Positions 45,376 to 56,800 of a stretch of DNA of 64,000 nt are shown here, piece after piece. Each line of letters starts with the position of its first letter. Positions within the stretch are counted from its first letter, which is position 1. Source of the DNA: Lineus longissimus (taxonomy: Eukaryota > Nemertea > Pilidiophora > Heteronemertea > Lineidae). Below the pieces are notes generated by a model. It did no database searches. It was not told the DNA's origin and saw nothing but the letters and a program-made list of their open reading frames with translations. A program made the position numbers and the translations under genes. The DNA is taken from positions 18,173,292-18,237,291 of the forward strand of contig NC_088312.1 in the NCBI RefSeq assembly GCF_910592395.1. Reading direction: 5' to 3'.

Positions 45376-45762
45376 ATGGATACAAGTGAAGATACTGCGA
45401 ACCGCCGAAGAAGAGCACTGAAGAAGCTAAGGAACACTGAAGGAACACTGAAGAAGCTAAGGAAAGACCGGGGAAAACGATTTGTTGTTTATGGATGCGG
45501 CAACACCACATCAAATAGTGACTTCGTAGCGCATTTGTTTCCTGATAGAGCTGATGATTCTCGTAGAGTTAAAGCTTGGTGCAGGGTCGTTTCCCACTCC
45601 CGTTCAGATTTCGTTTGGACCAAAAATGCAGTGTCAATATGTAGTGAACATTTTCACGACGATATGACCAACAATGTGTCCAGGCAAATGCAGAAAGAAA
45701 TGCTGGCGAAGGCATATCAGAAAGATGCCAAGGACATCAAAGTGAAATGGAAAAACTTCTGA
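45376..45762 (+). pseudogene. Truncated THAP first exon, copy 2
   Basis: Translation identical to that of copy 1, with the same chimeric end. It also retains its own promoter block. Confidence 0.7.
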
Positions 45763-45998
45763 AACTCCTCGAAGAAGTGAAAACTCTTGGATTGATTCCT
45801 CCCGAGCCGAAGTCAAAGTATGTGCCTCACGCTGAACAAAACAACGTGCTGAGGGAGATTGGTCAAGTTTGAGGCCAGTCCTCCTTGCAGCTATTCTGAC
45901 CAAACGAGGGGACTGTTTTTCAAGTGAGATGCTTTGCTCCAAATGTGATGCTGGTGCACTAATTAGGTTAGTGGCACTTTTGTTTCAGAGTTTATCAT

Positions 45999-46312
45999 GG
46001 GCCTCATAGCGTAGTGGTTAACACTGCTGGCTACCCAAATAAGGGCCCGGATGAACTGTCGTGGCTTTCAAGGAATCACTAAAATTCCTGGCTCTTTACA
46101 ACACACATTTACAACTCATGAACTACTCGAGGGTTTGTCGGATGAGACTTAATATAAATATAAAGCTGTTGATATAAAGCTGTTGTCCCTTGTATCTGAG
46201 TGTCTATGCCAGGGCAAGTAAAAGATCCCACATAGGTGATTGACTCCATACCTCTGGCTAAAATCCCATAGGGTTACGACGCCGGTAATGATATGATATG
46301 TTATATTATTTG
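45999..46312 (+). mobile_element. tRNA-derived SINE, unit 3
   Basis: Third copy of the same SINE, again at the 1356-bp offset. Confidence 0.55.
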
Positions 46313-46577
46313 AGGGTGACTTTTTTCTTTTTGCATAACCTCACCAAAGTAACATTGTTGGTGTTTCTGTTTTATGAAATATTGGGTAACCTGTTAAAGA
46401 GAGACTTCATAGATATTTGATGTACTGATAAAACTTTAGAAATGGGTTAATGGCAGTCATTTAATCAATCCTGAATGAAAATAATTATTTTCCTACGGAT
46501 AGTTATTTTTTAATTAGCGTTTTAAAATTTCCAAATCCATCGTTTGCTACGAGCCTGCTAAAGAAATTCCAATAACG

Positions 46578-46599
46578 GCCGCCATGTTGGATGACGTCA
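46578..46599 (+). promoter_or_regulatory. YY1-like plus CRE motif, likely active THAP promoter
   Basis: Same composite motif in the third unit, the one that leads into the complete THAP gene. The ATG is at 46731. Pairing of YY1 and CRE sites suggests a TATA-less, broadly active promoter (inference). Confidence 0.5.
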
Positions 46600-46730
46600 C
46601 GAGATGGGCACCCGTATCGTGTTTTGACAGCGGTGCTGATAAAAGGGGATAAGTCAAAGGTGTCAGACGAACTTAAGCCCCTACATACAGGTAAATTGTT
46701 CTCATCACCGGCATATACTGAAAGATTGCG

Positions 46731-49700
46731 ATGGATACAAGTGAAGATACTGCGAACCGCCGAAGAAGAGCACTGAAGAAGCTAAGGAACACTGAAGGAA
46801 CACTGAAGAAGCTAAGGAAAGACCGGGGAAAACGATTTGTTGTTTATGGATGCGGCAACACCACATCAAATAGTGACTTCGTAGCGCATTTGTTTCCTGA
46901 TAGAGCTGATGATTCTCGTAGAGTTAAAGCTTGGTGCAGGGTCGTTTCCCACTCCCGTTCAGATTTCGTTTGGACCAAAAATGCAGTGTCAATATGTAGT
47001 GAACATTTTCACGACGATATGACCAACAATGTGTCCAGGCAAATGCAGAAAGAAATGCTGGCGAAGGCATATCAGAAAGATGCCAAGGACATCAAAGTGA
47101 ACTGGAGCCTGGCCGACGATGCGATCCCGTCCGTTTCACTTCTCCCCAGCAAGCCGAAACACGGGACCCCTGCAGTCACAGAACGTCCGAGAGCTACACG
47201 AAGCCCTCTCACCCCAGTTCCTGGTCCTTCATCAGACATTTTTACGACCCCCAAATTAACTGGAAGTCGAAATGCCGCCGTGATAAGGGAGAGAAAACGA
47301 GTAAGTCTTGTTTTGTTTACATTCTTGTTATGCTTATGCATTGTACTCATTGTAGGTTTATGTATGGACAGTATAAGGTCCATACATTTCCTTACTTCCT
47401 TATGGATGCATAGAGCAGCTAGACAATAATACGAGATAATCAGGGGTAGACTGACATGTGGGACAATCACTGGCAATAATTACATTCTTTTTACAATTAC
47501 ATAGGACGTGGAGGCTGCTGATGCTTGGAAGGAAGCTGTGGATTTCCAAGCTGCTATCGAAGCTGATGTCCGTGATGATGAAGATGGTGGTCAGGAATCT
47601 GTGGTGAGTTGAGAATCGAACTAACAAGCTGACACTACTCTGGAAGGAACAGTAAAAATTTCCCCCATCATCATTGCCTTCCAGGTGAAAGAAAACATTT
47701 TGTCTCTTTTACTCAATATTTCGGAACAGAATTTAAAACAAGCAGCCATGTAACTAGACTTGACTATGCATAGCAAAAAGTTGAATTCATGAAACAAAGT
47801 TTTGGCAATGGTTTTTATTTGAGCTCTTTACTCCACCTTTTTAGCCTTGTCAGACCAAAAGTCAATTCACTCAAGTGAATAGGCGAATTCGGCGACCAAA
47901 GCATCGTTCGATGAGGGTGCAGACGAATTATGAAAAACCAAAGACCAAGGTGACAGTCTCAATAGGTAAGTATTTTTAAAGCATAATATACTATTGGTCA
48001 TAAAACAGGGCGACTCCATAAACAACAAGTAGCTTTTGTCAAATTGAACACAAAAGAATTTAATAGGGAACTGAGACAAGTTTGAGAAACTTTTTGTTTT
48101 TATATTCAGGAACACAAACAGATGAAAAGGTGTGCAGCATTTCCATCATTGATGTCAAGCCAAATGTTTCCTCATCAGGTAAAGCTTTTATGAAATGATG
48201 TTTTCAGAGAAATGAAAAAGACAAACTGTGAAAGATCGCTGTCTATGTCTAGATAATATGTTGGAACTGAACACAGGAAATTTTCACAGCATCTGCATGT
48301 TGTCTCACTGTCAAGAATCTATCCGATTAGTTTTAACATAAAATCGATATGATATTGCATGTTCTAATGCTACATGTATATTGAATTTTACAGGAACACC
48401 AACTGGAACTGACACTGACCACCTTCCAAACATAGCCACAGGAAATTGCCCTCAAGCCGTGCCATCAGCGTCAAATGAAATGGAGGATGGACCTGGGTCA
48501 GAATCGTCTGATGATGAATCTCTTGATGATACGGTTGATCCCCTTGACCAGAGCTATGAACCAGCGGAGAGCGACATCAGCAGCGAGGAGGTCTCTGATG
48601 AAGAATTCAACTTTATTGATAATGAGAATGAGTGAGTATTTTACTACATTTATGTAACACTACAGTGTCCTTGCATTGAAGAAGGTTGTATAAAACATAA
48701 TTGTTATGGCGCCACTGTGCCACTAGGACGAAAACTAAATCAAGACAAAAACGTCAAACAACATAGACTTACCCAGGGAGAAATCTGTTGTTATTCATTC
48801 ACTCCTAGTAGAGTTCGATCCACTCTGTGTCCTTGGAGCAGTTTCCATTTATTCTAGGGATGCCATCCCTTTATGACAGTTTATAATAATTTGCATTGAT
48901 GTATACTTTAGAATCGAGAAAAGATCCAACCCGAATAAATGAACGAATGAAAATCGGCACAGAAGGCGAATTAGTTATCAAAGTTCCAAAATAAAAGGGC
49001 GGACGCAAGTTAACTGTTCGCGGATCGTGTGCACACAATAAATCAATAAACCAAGTCATTAATTGTTCGAATTGAACGGATTGAACGTATAACTATAATT
49101 TTTCACAAGTTTACGGAACATAAGACGGTGGTTGGCTCCTTGCCAATTCAATACATGAAGTACGCGAGTCGCACGGCTATAATACGTCAATGTCAATAAC
49201 GATTCCCGCGGTCGCAATGTCAAAGAATAATCGATCAAAACGAGTTAACAACATGTTCATCGAAATTGCCAACTGGCCACACAAATTCTAAAACGATTCC
49301 TCTTCCGAATCCATCGCACTACAAATGGTGATTCGAACTATGAAGCATAAAAATTGGGTTTGAAAACACTAAACACGAAACTATAATTTGTCTCAAACCG
49401 CCATTATTCCCCCCCCCGCTTTTCGCTGTTGTTTCTCAACCATTCTCAACTGCTTCCGAACGGGCCGCATTCAATCGGCGGGGCGTTTTCGGCCCGACTG
49501 CGAAATTTTTTTCTGCAGGATACTTCTGCCATAGTGTACATCTGACAGCCAATCAGAATTCACGGCAAGCACGTGTCTTTGTTGACATCATCTTTCCACA
49601 TGGCGCAATAATGTCAACAATGCCACGTGTTCTGATAATCTTGGAAAGAACAAGTTAGCAAATGGTTAGAGGAGTATATTAGCTAAAATATATATTTATT

Positions 49701-51159
49701 TGCAGTATCTTAACATGTATTTTCATTGTCGAGTGGACTGTATTTATTGGACTTGTCTGTTAAGGCGCACTGTGCTCGGCAAAATAGCCGAGGTTGAATG
49801 TTTATCTGTCAACCGTGTAACTAGTTCTGCTGTATATGCATAGGTGGCGCCACCATTCAATTTTATTTTGTTTGCTTGTCAAAATGTGTTTTATACAATG
49901 GCCCTTCAACAATGTTCAAACTACCAAAATAGGCCTGATACCTTCAACTTAAAATTTCACAAATCGCGAGACATCGGATACACTGTCCCTTTAATAATTA
50001 TCAACATTGGCAACACTGTCAGTGTCACTGCCCCTTAAAATTTCACAAATCAATGCATGCACTGCAATGTAGTATCAGATCAGCTGATGCCTCTTTTGTA
50101 CGCATAATATCATCAATTTTACAATGAATCTGTGCAATTCATTCCTAAACACTACGACACAAACCTTGAGTTGAGCATACTTGGGGTCAGACAATTATTG
50201 TCACATTCACAGTTGAAGTGGCACTCGGCATGCGACTCGGTATCGTCCATTGTATTTGCATTATCATGCATAAATAAACAGTGTGACGTCAAAGATCGCG
50301 CCAATTGTGATTGGCTGTCAGATGTACACTGTGGCAGAACTATCCTGCAGAAAAAAATTTCGCGGCCCGACTACGACTTTCGTCCCAACAATAATCATGT
50401 AATCTGATATAAGCCATCCCATCTAAATGTTTTTTCCAGGAATTTCTATAAAGAGGGGCCCAACACTGGCAACAGCTTGTGCGATCATTTTTAAAAAACA
50501 GCCTTGTAAATTAACCAGTGATATTGACCAGTCCACAAAACTGATCCTTTTATGTAGTCATCACCAACACAGATCATGCAGATTGGAATTTTTCCTGTGC
50601 TTTTGACTTTTGTGTATTCTTTGTGAATTTTCTCTCGATTTTTCCGTAGGAAAGATGATCCACACTGTCAGACAAAGTACCTGGTGTTCCACTCGAAATT
50701 GATGAAACTCTTCAAGATATGTCCTGTATGCTGTTCCCCAGCCAAGAGACACATCAGGACCCTAGGGACATATCTATCCATTAAGCAATGTCGTTCCAAT
50801 AAACTCTGTTCTTTTGAAAGGTAAGATTGAAGGAAATCCTGTATTTTTGTGTGAAAATCGTTGTCATGTTTTTTTTCCCCGATTGCCAAAAGTTTGGCTA
50901 ACCAAGTACAGTACATCAATTGACACATCTTTCAGCAATAGTGTGACTAAATAATAACTAGGTGTTTAATAGTGTGTTCTCCAGAGTCCTTTTCACTTGG
51001 TACATATTGTGTCATGCTGAACATTGCTTTCATTTCAGATTTTTGGAGAGCCAACCATTTATAAACCGCATTCCAGCTGGAAACTTGCTGCTCTCCAGTG
51101 CCATCCTCTTCACCGGCGACATTTATACATCGGCACAAACCATAGTAGGCTTACTTTAG
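46731..51159 (+). CDS. THAP-domain protein, 7 exons, 459 residues
   Basis: Exons are 46731-47300, 47505-47603, 47854-47965, 48110-48178, 48394-48631, 50650-50820 and 51039-51159. All borders are GT/AG, phases join, and the stop is TAG. The N-terminus is basic. The THAP zinc finger (about 35-93) has YGC41, AW68, and SIC89SEH92F. The first metal ligand is replaced by Phe36 (TTT for an expected TGT), so zinc binding may be impaired. An acidic Ser/Asp-rich region follows. The last two exons carry a conserved block of multi-copy invertebrate THAP proteins: YLVFHSKLMKLF, CPVCC, SFE(R), FLESQPFINRIPAGNLLLSS, ILFTG. Relatives that I recall continue further, so this C-terminus (after IVGLL) may be truncated. 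The function is unknown; the family resembles domesticated or transposon-borne proteins and likely binds DNA in the nucleus. Intron 5 (2 kb) holds a MITE. Confidence 0.82.
48632..49480. other. THAP intron 5, 5' part
   Basis: Non-coding. It includes a C-tract at about 49409-49419; ORFs are short and without domains. Confidence 0.5.
49480..50390. mobile_element. MITE-like element in THAP intron 5
   Basis: Arms at about 49490-49560 and 50310-50375 are inverted copies centred on CGAAATTTTTTTCTGCAGGA and GTACATCTGACAGCCAATCA. The interior has a duplicated CTTAAAATTTCACAAATC phrase (near 49947 and 50035) and no ORF with a domain. The outer limits are uncertain because similarity fades. Lying inside an intron, it need not disturb the gene. 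Confidence 0.6.
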
Positions 51160-51356
51160 CCTACCAGATGGTCAGCACATTATGTTTACGGTGTACAGAT
51201 AAAGTATACATTATCGTTTCGTTTGGCTTTTCGGTTATACTTAGTGTCTTTTTGCCATTGTTTACGTTACCGCTGTCCGAGTCCTTGGTCTGGCTGATTA
51301 GAGGGCCTACAAAATGAAGACCCTCTGTGAAGAAAACTGCCGATGCTAGTGGGATA

Positions 51357-52037
51357 TCAGCATAGTTTTAAAGGAAATGACAAAGCATTCTTAAAAAGAT
51401 CCATTAAATTTCTTCTAAATTTCCCACCACTCAAACAGTATAAAAAGAAGTTCACAGATTGGTTGCAGAGTTGACCAAACACACCAATCTTGTAGTGAAG
51501 GTTACGTATTGCAATTAATTTAGCCGATAGGTAGAGGTTGCGTAGGACCATATCCCACGTGACAACGTAAATACCGTAGGGAAATACTAAAGCGAGGAAC
51601 ATGAAGGTAACGCCTAAAATCATCTTGGTGACTGAACTGTCCTCCTCACTCTTTGAGATATTTGTCTTGTTGTGACAGGCATTGAGATGTCTTTTCTCAC
51701 GGCTGCGGTTGAACAGTGACGTCACGATGGCAATGTTAAAAAATGCCAGGAGAATCCAGGGAAAATAGATGTAAGTGATAGCGTGTACTGTCTCGTATAT
51801 TTCTACATACTCATCATATGTTGGGTAAGCGTTGACACAGTGAAATCTAGGGTTGTTTGGGTCATGCGAGTAGCGACGAAAAATCAAGTTTGGCGACGAC
51901 CAAACGGAAAAGGTAACGAAATTGCTGATAAAGAAGAGTTTTGCTGTACGAAACGTACACCAGATGGCGCTCTTTAGAGGAAAAACAACGGCGACAAAGT
52001 GGGTGAAGGTCACGTAGGTTAACGTCCAGTTAGTCAA
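51357..52037 (-). CDS. Rhodopsin-family GPCR, 3' part (peptide receptor-like)
   Basis: 226 residues cover TM3 to the C-terminus of a class A seven-helix receptor, most like FMRFamide/neuropeptide receptors. Segments include NWTLTYVTFTHFVAVVFPLK (TM3 end and loop 2), a Cys-bearing extracellular loop 2 (FHCVNAYPTYDEY), ITYIYFPWILLAFFNIAIVT (TM5), VTKMILGVTFMFLALVFP (TM6), and NQSVNFFLYCLSGGKFRR (TM7 and helix 8). The DRY motif is replaced by THF, and TM7 has SVNFFLY for NPxxY. TM1 and TM2 are missing. The frame stays open upstream to about 52070, past a possible acceptor (CTCATATAG near 52060), so an upstream exon may lie outside what I can detect. It is a partial gene or a 5'-truncated copy. 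Confidence 0.65.
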   Translation of the reverse strand: MTNWTLTYVTFTHFVAVVFPLKSAIWCTFRTAKLFFISNFVTFSVWSSPNLIFRRYSHDPNNPRFHCVNAYPTYDEYVEIYETVHAITYIYFPWILLAFFNIAIVTSLFNRSREKRHLNACHNKTNISKSEEDSSVTKMILGVTFMFLALVFPYGIYVVTWDMVLRNLYLSAKLIAIRNLHYKIGVFGQLCNQSVNFFLYCLSGGKFRRNLMDLFKNALSFPLKLC

Positions 52038-52089
52038 AAATGTCCTATCTTTTAAGCTATATGAGTGATAGAATCTTTAATTTTGAGAG

Positions 52090-52728
52090 ATAATCGCGTC
52101 ACTGACGCGAAGCAGGATGGATGTCAATTGTGATTTGGACTGTAAAAGTGTAACTCCATTGGGAGTACTTAAGGTCACTTGCAAAACTACTGAAAGTATA
52201 TTTGAACATTTGGGTCAAAATTACTAAAGAATGAAATTTTTGCAAACAGTTTTTTATAGTCTTCACAGAGGGTAAACAGCTCTGGATATGGCATCTGTTA
52301 AATTAAAATGTCTCATATTTTGTAAATAACTTTCTATTTATAGTGCTATATTAGAGATGTACATCACTTTATATATGTATAGGAATTACATGTAGTACAT
52401 TGTATATGAAAGTCGTTATGATAATTATACCTGGTAGTGTTTATAGAATGATATTGAATGAAGCTTTATCGTGAAGTTAAAATTTAAAAATTTAAAATAA
52501 GTAGTTACCATTTGTATTGGTAACCTCTTATTCTGTCCAAAACTATTGTTGTTGAACTTTTCATACTGTTATCTTTGATGCTGGGTGTAGAAGGTTATCA
52601 AACTACATCTCGCCCAACTTTACATCATGAAAAACCAGTCCAAACTGCTAACTGTGATACATGTACATGTATATTGCACACATTAGTCTAGTTATTAAAG
52701 GTCTACGCTGTTCGTTAAAATAATTTAA
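52090..52728. other. AT-rich intergenic sequence
   Basis: No exon carrying TM1 and TM2 of the receptor could be found. An ACATGTACATGT run lies near 52660. Confidence 0.4.
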
Positions 52729-53227
52729 TTAGACCATATCCACAACTCCGTGGACAACTCCGTGGATATCGCCAGGACCCGAGGGATGTGGTTTTCGACA
52801 CGTATCTCCGAAACTGCCGCACGGAACGACCTGAAATTTGGTTAGGTTACGTTTCATAACCTGCTAACGAACAACGTGTACTTTATTTTTGCAGCCGTTG
52901 CTTACTTTTTTAGTTTTCGGGTGATTTTTGATGAAAATCGCCGGTTCTGAACCGTTCCGGTAATAGCACTGCCTCCCGCGTTTTTACCGATTGGGCAAGT
53001 TGCTCAACGTTGATCTGTCCCGCCCTGAACAGGTGGGAGGATACCCGCTACATGGAAGAGCCAACAGACATTTCGTCTACGCATTCTAGACTGGGTGAGT
53101 GTGAATTTTTCGTGATTGTAATCGCCCTCAAATTTGTGTTGAAACACTGCATCAGACAAAATTAACTCATCAGAGGTCAAGAAAAGGATCTTAAGAATAT
53201 ATATTCGCTGTTAGTTTGGGTGATTAT

Positions 53228-53393
53228 TGTTCAGTTGCCGATGGGCGTTCCGAAAGAATATAACGATGGATTTAAACTCTGAACACTTGAAGTATATTTC
53301 TAGAACATGACAGCCATTTTGAACAGTCCCCTAATCTATCACGAGGTGGCAGCACCTCAAACTCTATGACCCATTTATTCAGATTACACTACA
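53228..53393 (-). repeat. 3' LTR of the gypsy element
   Basis: 166 bp, apparently identical to the 5' LTR. Preceded in sense by the AAAGGGGGA polypurine tract. Confidence 0.95.
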
Positions 53394-53816
53394 TCCCCCT
53401 TTCAGTCCTTTGAAAGTCCAATTTCCAATAACCCAGGATGCATCACAACCTAAAGTCTGGTCTAGGCAAACTATGTGTACAGACATACAAACACGTAGAA
53501 AATTAGCTTAACTAAGTCAAAACTAAAATGCTGTGGAAATATATCTCAAATCCTACTCGGCTACTACTGACTCCTGTCTATACTTAAGACAAACGAAAGT
53601 CCAAAATACGTTGGAGAGTAAACACTACTTATGTGAAAGATATTGAAACTCTAAACATAAACATTTTAACTCGATAACTTCCAACTAATCCGAATATGAA
53701 ATCACATCCTCAAGTATAGAGAGAATACCACAAAAGCACTATTTGAAAATCATTACTTAGATTTCTCTATGAAATGTCACTGAAATTTCAGATTAATCCT
53801 CGGTCACTCTCACACC

Positions 53817-56800
53817 CTAAAGATCTAGTTTAATGACAGATTTTGAAACCCTGCCTGACCTGGTTACATATTGATCAGAACAACTAGCAGATCGTCCTGG
53901 AGAATTATTCACAGTCGTGCTAGAGACACTTTGATCTGATTGAACATTATTCTGGCCATTCTCAGAAGATTGTCCAGCATTTGGCAACACAATACTCTGT
54001 CTCTCTGGGGGAGGCAAAATGTTCTCCTGCACTGATTCATCAGCTGGATTGTCCTGGAGATTCAGTCTCGGAGCAAGCCGACGTAGACTCCTGCGATTTC
54101 GTCTCAAAGATGATCCTGTTTCAGTCTCCAGAGTATACGACCGCGGTGTTTCAGCATTTCCCGTGATTATGGCGGGAATGTTTTTATCACACACCCAAAC
54201 TTTCTCTCCTTCGCAAAGATCTGACAACACCTGTACGCCATGACGCCTGTCTGCGTTTTTCGCCATTTTCATGCGATAATCCTGTTCTGTTTGTACAAGA
54301 TTGTTTAGATCTGGCCATGCTGGGGCCAGCATATTTGGATGTTGCGGTAAGTTCGTACGAAGACGTCTCCCAAACAAAAGTTCGGCGGGACTGTACCCAT
54401 GGTACAGTGGTGTAGCTCTGTAAGTCAGCAAAGCTAAATATGGATCCTTGCCTTTCTTCACTAGTCCTTTAACAGTTTTTACAGCACGTTCAACTTCTGC
54501 ATTCCCTTGCGGGTAAAGCGGGGAACTTGTAACATGTTGAAATGTGTACACATCGGCAAAGTCTGCGAAGTCCTGCGCTGAATACTGAGGGCCATTGTCA
54601 GAACGTACCCGTTCTGGCACACCATGTCTAGCAAAGATCGATTTAAGATGATTGATAGTAGCCCCCGACGAGAGCTCCGTCAGCTTAGCAATTTCGATAT
54701 AGCGAGAAAAATAGTCCACCACTACTAGATAATGGCGCTTTTTAAACTCGAACAAGTCAGTGCCAACAACCTGCCATGGTCTCTTAGGGAATTCGGTGGT
54801 AATATTTGGTTCATGCCTAACTACCCGCTCTCGAGCACAAATGTTACAGTTCTGGACTAGTGACTCTATTTGTGAACTGAGTCCTGGCCACCAAATTGAT
54901 TCTTGGGCTCGCCTTCTGCATTTAGTGATACCTTGGTGGCCCTCATGGATTTTGTCCAACAGTTCTAAGCGCATACATGTAGGAATGACTATTCTGGTTC
55001 CCTTCATCAATAGTCCATCCATAACAGTCAGTTCACCGGCAACCTGGTAATATGGCAGTATTGCCCCTTTAACAAATGGTCTGTCCGGCCATCCATCTTG
55101 ACAATACTTGACAACCTGACGGCAAACTTCGTCTTCTTCCTGTTTTTGACGGATTTCCTCGAGCCTTTTCTCCGTCGCAGGTAAGTGTTCAACAACCATG
55201 TCAACATACGCTTTTACATCCTGCGCAAATCCTTCCTCGACAGTAGACAATGGCGAAGATATAGGTGCCCTGGACAACGTATCTGCAGTATAAAGTTCTT
55301 TCCCCGGAACATGTACGATGTCATATGAGAAACGCATCATACGCAGTTTAAAACGTTGAACTCTCGCAGGCAGTTCATCGACACTCTTCGAACCTAGTAG
55401 CGCAACAAGCGGTTTATGGTCCGTTTCTAGGGTAAAGCGCTTACCCAGAAGATACACCTGGAATCGGTCGCAGGCCCAGGCTGACGCCAATGCTTCCTTT
55501 TCCACCTGCGCATACCTTTTCTCAGTGTCCGATAATGATCGCGACGCATATGCAATAGGCTTCCACATATCGTCCTCCTGCTTCTGTTTTATCACGGCAC
55601 CTAACCCGAAAGAGGATGAATCCGCAGAAACAACAGTGTCCCGGCTTGGGTCGTACATTCCGAGTACCGTTGTAGAAGACAAACATGCCTTCAAATCCTG
55701 GAAAGCATGGTCCTGAGATGACCCCCAACACCATTGATTCTTCTTGCTGAGAAGAGACCTAAGAGGCTCGGTTTTGTCCGCTAAATTAGGAATAAACTTT
55801 CCCAACTGATTTACCATGCCAAGGAAACGCCTAATGTCTGACACATTTTGCGGTTTTGCCATTTTCTGGATAGCGTTTATCTTGTCACTATCTGGAAATA
55901 TTCCCTCGGCTGTGATCAAGTACCCAAGATACTTAACCCTGTCAACTGAAAACTCACACTTGGCCTCATTAAGTGTGACACCAGCATCTTTAAGTCTCTG
56001 AAGAACAGCTTTGAGTCTCTCATCATGTTCTGCCTGATCAGCCCCAAACACTAGAATATCGTCCATGTGGCACACTACCCCTTCCAGACCATCCAACATC
56101 TCCTGCATCCTGCGCTGGAAGATTTCAGGAGCTGATGAAATCCCGAAAGGAAGGCGGTTGAAAACAAATCTCCCGAATGGCGTTATGAAACAGCAAAGAC
56201 GGGACGACTCCTTGCTAAGAGGAATTTGCCAAAAGCCAGAATTTGCATCTAGCTTAGAGAAAACTTTGGCTCCACTGAGCCGCGCTAGTGTAGAGTCAAC
56301 TGATGGCAAAATGAAATTCTCACGTTTTACACTCTCATTTAACTTGGTTAGGTCCACACAGATCCTAACAGTTCCATTGGATTTTGGAACAACGACTATT
56401 CCCGCGCACCAATTGGTAGGCTCAGTTATTCTTGAGATCACCCCTAATTTTTCCATACGTAACAGTTCGGCTTTCACTTTATTATAGAGCGGTATGGGAA
56501 CTCTACGTGGTGATGAAATTGCGTACGGATTCGCACTGTCTTCCAACTTGATCTCGTACTCACCAGTCATTTTCCCAAGATTTGCGAAAAGTTCTGGGAA
56601 CTGTTTTTTCCATTTGGTGAGTTGACTTTTACAAACGGCGCGGACTACTGACACAAGATTTAGCTTACGAATCGCTTTATCTCCTAGCAACGGTTTTGCT
56701 AGGCCGCGCACAACATACACCTCTGCCAATGTGGCGTGCTGCCCTTTAGCAAGCTTAGCATGAAACATTCCAAGAACATCAAGCTTGTTACTGCCAGCTC

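Larger units (their letters stand above)
43033..47099 (+). repeat. Three tandem 1356-bp units carrying promoter and THAP exon
   Basis: Units are 43033-44388, 44389-45744 and 45745-47099 (the third has a 1-bp deletion near 46565). Each holds the orphan terminal exon, a tRNA-derived SINE, a YY1/CRE promoter-like block and the THAP first exon up to codon DIKV. The copies look almost identical, implying recent duplication or ongoing homogenisation. The duplication breakpoint falls within the THAP coding exon, so units 1 and 2 end in a chimeric WKNF-stop tail and only unit 3 keeps the rest of the exon. Confidence 0.9.
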
